This document shows, in pieces, positions 56,685 through 64,000 of a stretch of 64,000 nt of DNA; the first letter of the stretch is position 1; each line of letters begins with the position of its first letter. Both the position numbers and the translations under genes were made by a program. This stretch comes from Pyrrhosoma nymphula. Taxonomy: Eukaryota > Arthropoda > Insecta > Odonata > Coenagrionidae. The stretch is taken from assembly GCA_963573305.1 (NCBI GenBank), contig OY754331.1, forward strand, positions 12,744,868 to 12,808,867, written 5' to 3'. The notes under the pieces were generated by a model. It saw only the letters and a list, made by a program, of their open reading frames with translations, was not told the origin of the DNA and made no database searches.

Positions 56685-57605
56685 TGGAATGTGGGCATAT
56701 TTAAACGAACTAATATGGTAAATATTGCAATATTAATTTTTTTAAAGCACGTCGACCGTTTTCTTCACCTTTACGTCATTTTCCATATGATCATTTTTAA
56801 CAATGGCGAGTTCTTTTTCGTATAATTTTGAGTACCAAAATAATGGGGAAAAGCTGACAAATATTTGAGTATGAATTTCCCGTAAACTTTTACAAATTAT
56901 TACTTCCTTTGTACTTCATTCCCAGCCACTATTTCCCCACTTTCTTTTTAAAATGAGAAATGATGAAGTATACAAGTAAACAGAAGAGCAGAGAACCATT
57001 TGGAGCACCATGCAGAAACGGAGGGCCAGATGGACGGGGCACACCTTGACGCATAAACAATTTGTAAGATTTATAATAGAGGTGGGAGACAGTTTTAATC
57101 AAATTCATGATATTTATGTTCGATCTATTGAAACAAGGCAAAAAAAAGTAAATATACTATTTAAAAAGCGATCATGAACTTTAGTTTATGTCTGGCTTTA
57201 TATGTGAGCAGTCTACTATATTCAATAAACTCTATTTTAGCTTAATAGAGTCTTATATGGTTCCATTAAGCTGAAAGCTAATTAAGCTGATTAAGGAGAC
57301 TAGACCATTCTTCAGCTCAGAATCACTCTAGATAAGATTTAATTTATGACCTTTATTTACAATCGGATTTCTCATTTTTAGCTTGATTGCATAGATCTAA
57401 AATTAATAGCTTGACCTGGATTAACATACCCTCTCTTAAAAAGGTGAAACGAAGGAAAGGACCCATTCCCTCCACCGCTGTGCTGTCTTCCCCCCATGAA
57501 ACCCTCGTTTGCGTTAAAAAAAGACCTCGATGCTATAAATTAATGGTGCAATACTTGGCAGTTAGAAATGAATTTTAAAAAGTACGTTGTTATGAATTTT
57601 TATTA
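56685..57605. other. AT-rich non-coding stretch
   Basis: Nothing certain. A minus-strand frame at 56929-57141 contains LIKTVSHLYYKSYKLFMRQ and GAPNGSLLFCLLVYFIISHF, which faintly recalls the GxPxGSxLSxxLAxxxMxHFE block of Penelope-like reverse transcriptases. I do not call it. Confidence 0.35.
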
Positions 57606-57609
57606 AAAG

Positions 57610-58612
57610 AATAACTTGGTCAACGAAACGTACACAATTAATCAAACCAACTTATCGAATGCAGAGTCAGTTAAATACTTAGGTGTGACCTTTACTCAGG
57701 ACTTGTCTTGGGGGAAACACGTCTGGGAAATTTGCGGACAGGCTAGTCGCAAATTGGGATTTATTAAAGGAATATTAGGAAAACTCGAAGAAAAGTATAA
57801 AGAGCGATGTTATTTTTCACTCGTGAGAACTCACTTGGAGTTTGCCGCTAGAATATGGGACCCTTACGAAGTAGGACTAATCTCAGAAATAGATAGAATA
57901 CAACGGAGAGCAGCAAGATGTGTGAAAAGTTGCTACACTAAACGTAGCATTGTTACCGAGTTGTTGAAGGATTAGGGTGGGAATCTCTTTCTGATCGAAG
58001 GGAGAAATACAGGTTAAATCCTTTTTGCAAGTTCGAAGAAGACAATTTTTGCCGGACGTTCAACATATATTGCTAGAGCCAACGTACTACGGTAGAAATG
58101 TTCAGAGGAATAAGATAAAGGAAATTGACTGCAGAACCGATAGATCTAGAATGTCATTTTTTCCGCGTACAATAAGGGATCATAATAAGTTGCAATAGAT
58201 CAATCATATGAAACTCCCACCCTCACTAGGTGGAGTAGAATTTTCACTTGTGTTTAATAACATAACATCATTACTAATACTTCACATCGCTTGATATGTC
58301 CCGCATTATTTTATTTTGTTCTCTGCATGAAGTAGTATCTCGTAGCATTCATAAATTAATGGCATTAGTAGTATTAACCGCAAGATGTGTCTTTAGCATT
58401 GTAATGCATGTTTACATGTTCATTTACGTAGCACTCTCCCAGTTTGTGGTTTGACTGCGCACTGTTCTCCTGACTGCTTTTTGGCCTGCGCCTAGCGGCC
58501 GGGGCGAGGTCCTGATTTGTGCTGGGATGAGTGCTGCATGCCTGGTGTGGAATCACCCCGTGCCACACACCCTTGTGGTGGCTTGCACGGTACGTCGTAG
58601 ATGTAGATGAAC
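57610..58612 (+). pseudogene. CR1-like LINE fragment: ORF2 C-terminus and 3' end
   Basis: The frame 57616-57972 (stop 57973-57975) encodes the connection region after the reverse-transcriptase domain: SVKYLGVTFTQDLSWGKHV, ASRKLGFIKGILGKL, RCYFSLVRTHLEFAARIWDP and IDRIQRRAARCVKSCY. The family pattern is YLGV-x-DLSW-x-H ... LVRP-x-LEYA-x-W-P ... E-x-x-QRRAAR. After the stop, degraded homology continues (SDRREKYR, FFPRTIRDHNK near 58165). The 3' terminus at 58540-58612 carries the CCACACACCCTTGTGGTGGC, TTGC and GTAGATGTAGATG motifs of the same family. This is the longest and oldest-looking copy in the window. Confidence 0.85.
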
Positions 58613-58614
58613 CC

Positions 58615-60045
58615 TCACCACATTTCACGACCCATCGCTTTCTCATCAACCGATCTTTTCTTTTGGGTTTTTGGATACGATGCGACGCATGCACATCATC
58701 CAACATTGTTGCGGGGAGGGATGAAATTTAAGCCTGATTCACAGCATAGAATTTCTCGAGGTCAACATTTTGCGGTGCCCAGTGATGCTACCGACCCGAA
58801 AGCAAGATAATACTTTATAAATATGAAATTTAGCGTGAATGGAAGGGTTTTAAAAAAATAGTGAAATCAAGGATATAAGAAAATTTACCAGCAATTTTAC
58901 ATGATACTTAAACTGCTCTTTCTCCGTCTCACCGTTCCACTTTGCTACGACTCTAGGCGGTATCCTCTCATTTATGCTTGGTTATTTAATTAATAATTTT
59001 AATTGTGTTCTACATGGCTTCAAAATAATTCAATACAAGCTGAGAATCAAGCGAAGAAACTTTTAGCTCAGCGATAATGGCGACAGTAACTTTTGTAGTA
59101 CAATGGGCACGCATATCAGAGCTATAAGATAAATTGGCAGGTACTGTTTAGCGTGGTTCAGTTAGTCCACGGGACATTTTCTGTGGTGGCTAGCATTGCA
59201 GTGAATACAGATTGAGAGGAAACGCAGAGCTAAAAGTTGAAGATATATTTTTGATTTTTGGGATGATTTCTCAAAACTCGTAGCGATTTGAGAATATTTC
59301 TTTAATCAGCGTGAAGGAATATTACAGAGGGTAAGGTTGACGCTTCGGACCATTGGCAGTAGTTGAGATTTCTCCAAATGGTGATGGGTACGTATCGAGT
59401 AAAACTAGGATATTCTATCCCTAGGAGGGGATTGCTCCCAATGAAAGTGTGGAGGGCTCCTGAGCCTCGAGGGCTAACACGTTCAGGCTCTAGGTATTAA
59501 GGTTCGACTGGAAATCTATGGACGAGCAAACCAGCAGAGGAGCTGCGGAAGGATTTTACTTTTCTGGTGATTTCTGTCCGACTACTATGAATAAGAAGAT
59601 AGCATAGCAAGGAGTCGGAACTGGCTTTGGCCCTAAGGAAACTGCTTGACAGGTAGCTAGTACAGTATCCTTAGAATTCTGCCATATAAGGTCAGTACTA
59701 GGCGCTTCTACGAATATATGATAGCTGCTGAATGAAACTGCAGCGATCATCAAGGTCATATTTTTTTTTGAGTTTGGTAGCACTATGATGGACTTAATGA
59801 AACTCCTCCTCTTCGAGCTATGTAATTAGCTTCGAATGCATCGCAACCTGATAAATGCATTTTAATATCTCTCGTAAATTATTATTCGATAAACGTTGAG
59901 TTGTCAAATCCACCTGTATTTATTCCATCCTGTCTTACAAATTGGTCCCATTTCACACTCATAGGTAAGGTTTTACTCTTGTGATTGATCGTCTTCTCAC
60001 TGGGAATATGATTGCGTGAACTTGTGTCCTCTGGTGTTTATTGGA
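58615..60045. other. Non-coding stretch
   Basis: No gene recognised. Confidence 0.4.
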
Positions 60046-60049
60046 GTCC

Positions 60050-60315
60050 TTTACAATCCTAACCCTAGCTGGAGACTCATCCACTCCTCTTTGCAACTGT
60101 CTCCCCATCTCCGCTTGCCTCCTTTGACAAACCCACCCACAAAACACCCCTCCGATCATTGTCGCTACCTCCCCTTTCCTCCCTTTCCCAAACCTTTCCC
60201 CTTCTCTTCCCCACGCATTTCCCAAGTCATCATAACTTTTATTGCAAACCCCGCGCTAACTGACTGACCTAACCTTACCCTCTCGTATCCCTTCCTTCCC
60301 CTTCTTGAAGTCCCG
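60050..60315 (-). repeat. Pyrimidine-rich island
   Basis: C/T-rich plus strand (for example CCCCTTTCCTCCCTTTCCCA near 60171). Frames are low-complexity. Confidence 0.5.
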
Positions 60316-60319
60316 GTTT

Positions 60320-63220
60320 TGAGGGCGGTGGACCATCCCTATCCGGGAGGTGGAGGTACCCTCGATGATGAATTCTGGTCTTTTCCGAAATTGCATTTGT
60401 GGATCTTCATTTCTAGAGTGCCATTAGTTTTCTTCAACTATGAAATTTGAGGAGACATGATGACACCAATTATATCAGTGGCTCCCTGTCCATTATTTTT
60501 TCATTTGCAGTGCTTCTCACGCTATTACATATCTGTGCTTTTATGACCAATTTACAACATTCGACGGTAAAAACTCTGGCGTCGAAAAAATATCAAGGCT
60601 CATGCATTTATGCGATGAAGCCCTTAAAAATGCTTTTTCTTTAATTTACATATTATTTTATAATTATAATGTTCTTTTCCAATCTCCTCTTGCTAACCAT
60701 TAACGTGCGTTGGAAAGCTGCCTCCTGGTGCAACGTGGTTTTGCTAATGGCAATCATACTCCAATTATGTCTAAGTGGTAACTTTTGTTCAGTTAGAGTA
60801 TAAAAAGTACAATTCTTGGAAATAACGTTGATTATTGCATTAATAAGCATTACTTGGGTTATACTACGCGGACAGGGCTTGTGATTTTTGTCCACATAAA
60901 TTTAATCCATTCCATTACACTTGTTTCATTCGTCTAATGCATTTTGAAATATTTATTGAACTTGTTTTTTATTTTGTCGGTTGAATTTAAAATAGCATGA
61001 TTTCAAAATTTTGTTTTAATCATTTTTGAGATTTATTTTTTGAAATTTGATTGTTATTTCTCTTTCATAGCATTCTCGTACTTTTGATAACTTCACATGT
61101 GTTGTATATTCTGTGGTTTTATTAGCGGACAAAGTGAACGGAATAAGTATTTAAACACGTTTTTACTAAAACATACCTCATAAATATCCCGACTATAATG
61201 AACGAATATAAGGACCCGATATCAGGAAATAGGGAAAGCCAAAATCCCCAGCATCTCTGATTAAATATGGCTGGAATTTCTATGGCTGGAATGTTGCAGC
61301 GTGACATGTTCGGCACTCAGTTTGCAGTGGTTCTACTTTAAAATATTGAGCGTAAGTTTGCCGGGGATACTTTTACCTTCTGTGATTTATAACGCTGCGG
61401 TAGCTCACCGGCAAAAGATGCAGTGAAATAGACGATGTCTCACGATTGGAATGCGAATATCTAATAACGAAAGCTATAGTAAAGATTGATAGTGTGAGCT
61501 CTTGAGTTTAGGAGAAACTTTGAGTAATTAGCGATTTTTGGCTCGTTAAGTGATAACTACCGCTGTATAAGATCTGATCATTGCCTAAACTGAGTAAACT
61601 AACTAACCATATTTCTTCTAATGTAAACTGTACTGTCGAAAATAAATAAATCAAATACGTTTCGGAGGTTATTTCGTGGTAAGACTGAAGGAGTTTGCTG
61701 CCAACGTTCGGCCAACTTTTCTTTCCTTCTTTATTTTACTCTGGGCCACTCACGAAATGGCTCCATGGCGGCCAAAAATAACCGGTCGTTCCACGCCAGT
61801 AAGGGCATGTATTGACTCCACGGGGAAAAATACACTATCGCTCCCCGTTATCAACTCCGTGTCGTGCACACCACTCGCTTCACATAACCCGCGATAGAGG
61901 ACGCTGGTCGTGATTCGCTTCCGTTTTCGATCAAAAATCTGATTCACATATATGTATAAATATATCTTATATAGTGTAATCTATTTCCAGAAAATTCGTT
62001 AACGTGAGAGTGTTGTTGTAAAAAGTGGACAAATAGACATTTTCGGCGAACTCTTCGACCTTTCCACGAATTTATGGATTTGGGAATTAAATCTCGTGCC
62101 TCGTATATGGTCACCTGGAATCTGATAAAGAGCAGGTATTTTCATGTTGGTTGTGTAAAATAAGCCACTTTTATTAGCATCATGATAAGTAATATTAGTA
62201 AGTTTGTTGCATGTAGGCGTTTAACTGGATATTTCGGTGGAGCATTAAAGTGAAGAGTCCGTACAACCTAGTAACGTAAAAAATTGGATAATGGAAAATA
62301 CCTGATATTACTATTTGCTTAAAGCCCTGTGAAATCCGTATTCTTGCAATGGTCGATAGTTAATTTGCAGATAAACTTTAAAGAAGATAATTATAGAGCA
62401 CGAGCATTGAATTTAAACTGAAAACATACGTAAATATATTAGTATTCTATAAATACTTATCTTACCAATTGAAATGTAATAATTTAACGTGTTTTAAATC
62501 CAGTTCTATTTAGTTTCCAAAACACAATATATAACAAATAATTTACGAGCGTCCGTCAAAAAAATTCAAAAAGCTATTCCTTGTCGACCTTTCGGAATTC
62601 AATAATTCCCATCTTCAAGGCTGCAAACATTACACAGATCATCAAATGAAAAAGATCAACCGCGAATACTTATACAAGTGAAAACATGTACTTATATCAT
62701 TAGTATCACCTGAGAATATTTTAAAATGAAGATTATGGAAATTACAAAATTTTGAAACGTCAGCAGGGAATAGATTTTTTGAATTTTTTGACCTACCCTC
62801 GAATTGTTGTTAATATCGAAAAAAAGGTAAATGTGCATAATACTGTAAATCAAGTTGCCTTCTAAAACACTTTAATAATTTTTAGTCAATGAGTATTTAA
62901 GATTGAACTAAGGATAAATACTTAGATGTTAAAGCTGATAATTAATTATCTATGCTAACATTTATGCATATCATGTCGCGGTGACCTTATAATTATGTAA
63001 CGTTTCTCATACTGATTAAGCATATGTACTTATGTGTGAGGAACTCAGCGAATCCGCGATGTAATATTACATCTCAAGCTATTAAGGCCAGAAAAATTCA
63101 ATATTGTAGCACTCAAAATGGCTAAAATCGTTAATAATTATGCATGTGAAAATATAGAAGCTATACAGGAAATAATAATGGCATGAAAAAACTCATTAGC
63201 GAATGGGCGGCCAAATTGGA
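60320..63220. other. AT-rich non-coding stretch
   Basis: No gene recognised. A weak box A-like word (GCGGTAGCTCACCGGC, 61394-61409) might be a SINE relic. A GC-richer patch at 61680-61920 holds an unrecognised frame. A PLE-like motif at 62584-62620 is listed separately. Confidence 0.45.
62584..62620 (-). repeat. Solo PLE/hammerhead-like motif
   Basis: Minus strand: CCTTGAAGATGGGAATTATT then GAATTCCGAAAGGTCGAC. It contains TTGAAGA, a perfect 6-bp stem GGAATT/AATTCC with a 4-nt loop ATTG, then GAAAG. The layout mirrors the end motif of Penelope-like elements (CTGATGA, stem, GAAAC). No coding PLE sequence was seen nearby. Confidence 0.5.
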
Positions 63221-63229
63221 ATCCGGAGG

Positions 63230-63395
63230 AATGGAATAGGTGGGAGAGGATTAATTGAGGCTGGGGATATAAAAGGGTTTTTGGGGGTGTGTTTGGGTTG
63301 AAGGGGGTCGAGGCGTGCAGGGGTGTAAGGGGGGGGAGGGGGTCGCGAGAGGTCGTAGAGAATGAAAGGGGGGCGGTGGTGAGATACGAGGTCAC
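63230..63395 (+). repeat. Purine-rich island
   Basis: G/A-rich plus strand with GGGGGGGAGGGGG near 63330. Confidence 0.5.
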
Positions 63396-63619
63396 TGTCG
63401 ATTGGACATATACAAAATTTATGCTCATTGAGTGGCAAAAAAAAGAAAGATCCACTGCTACTGCCGCCACTCGCGTGGAATGTTGCTGCTACGGTCTTCG
63501 TGCCATTTGTGTTCATGCGTGTGTGGACCCAACCCCGGTTAATAAATCAGGCTAATTGAGCACTAAATTCTCATCTCGCCCCCCTGCGGAAATATAGCAA
63601 GGAAATAATGAGCGCGAGA

Positions 63620-63730
63620 TTTTGACTCTCTCCATCCCTCCCACCAGTTTCCTACACTTCCTCCCCTCTCCTCCCCAGGATTTCCCACCACCCCTACCAC
63701 CCCCGCCCACTCCCTTTATAAAACTCCCGC
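63620..63730 (-). repeat. Pyrimidine-rich island
   Basis: C/T-rich plus strand, about 230 bases after a G/A-rich island, so the strand bias flips between the two. Confidence 0.5.
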
Positions 63731-64000
63731 GCCAATCTCTCGCACGCAAAAAGAGCGTGCGGCGCGTTAATGCTCCCTTAAAAGCGATTACAGAGTCCTC
63801 TTCTCTCCACCCGGTGAACCCAGTTTATTTGACCGCCATCGGGATGCATCTATATGTTTATTTAAAGCTTACTTAATGGAAGTCCTCAAATTATTTTTCA
63901 CTGCCTAGATGCTGATAAATCTAGCTAAACTAAACTATCTGAAGAGAGACAGCACCTGCAGAGTGTCTCCATTGAAATGTTTCTTCGATGAAAAGGTTAA
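63731..64000. other. Non-coding right edge
   Basis: No feature recognised. Confidence 0.35.

Noticed and set aside
58374..58706. 110-codon minus-strand frame
   Set aside because: It overlaps the 3' end of the CR1-like LINE on the opposite strand and is a shadow.
1..64000. CRISPR array, operon or phage-like system
   Set aside because: No regularly spaced direct repeats and no prokaryotic gene organisation; the content is that of an animal genome.

Overview
The window looks like nuclear DNA from an animal, most likely an arthropod and probably an insect with a large, repeat-rich genome. Most of it is AT-rich and non-coding. It carries remnants of several transposable-element classes often seen together in arthropods: a piggyBac transposase pseudogene, a Penelope-like element (PLE) GIY-YIG fragment, many 5'-truncated non-LTR retrotransposon (LINE) 3' ends, and several tRNA-derived SINE families. 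There are no bacterial gene clusters, Shine-Dalgarno-led reading frames or CRISPR arrays. No complete host protein-coding gene could be recognised; the window reads as intergenic or deep intronic sequence. The arthropod assignment is inference from repeat content.

Layout. 0-5 kb: a CpG-rich left edge, a G/A-rich island (1.08-1.85 kb) and AT-rich DNA. 5-8 kb: a faint LINE remnant, then a LINE 3' end of the RNase H-bearing R1/Jockey type with a stem-loop and a TAATC tail (6.8-7.3 kb). 7.8-12.7 kb: two GC/purine-rich islands, one with a TATA-like box and one CpG-dense with a consensus splice donor, separated by AT-rich sequence. 16.9-18 kb: two long inverted repeats, one PLE-related and one unclassified 44-bp-arm hairpin. 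19.4-22.1 kb: a LINE-like 3' tail and a tRNA SINE. 25.6-31.7 kb: SINEs of three families, including a head-to-head pair, around an 800-bp purine-rich island. 32.8-34 kb: two LINE 3' fragments in tandem on the minus strand. 36.9-40.7 kb: a CR1-like LINE 3' end, a LINE reverse-transcriptase remnant, a SINE and another LINE remnant. 42.3-45.6 kb: the PLE GIY-YIG fragment followed by a piggyBac remnant with all three catalytic aspartate codons and a TTAA-bounded right end. 48.4-55.3 kb: LINE 3' sequence, a 62-bp-arm PLE-like palindrome, a near-identical second copy of the CR1-like 3' end, a further LINE end with an ATG-repeat tail, a SINE and a possible MITE. 56.4-58.6 kb: a possible host exon and the longest CR1-like fragment. 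60-64 kb: pyrimidine- and purine-rich islands and a degenerate PLE ribozyme-like motif.

The features do not act as a pathway. The two most interesting threads are (1) a set of PLE-derived, hammerhead-ribozyme-like motifs, two of them arranged as long inverted dimers, and (2) about eighteen strand-asymmetric purine/pyrimidine islands that punctuate the AT-rich background and cause nearly all the long open reading frames here.
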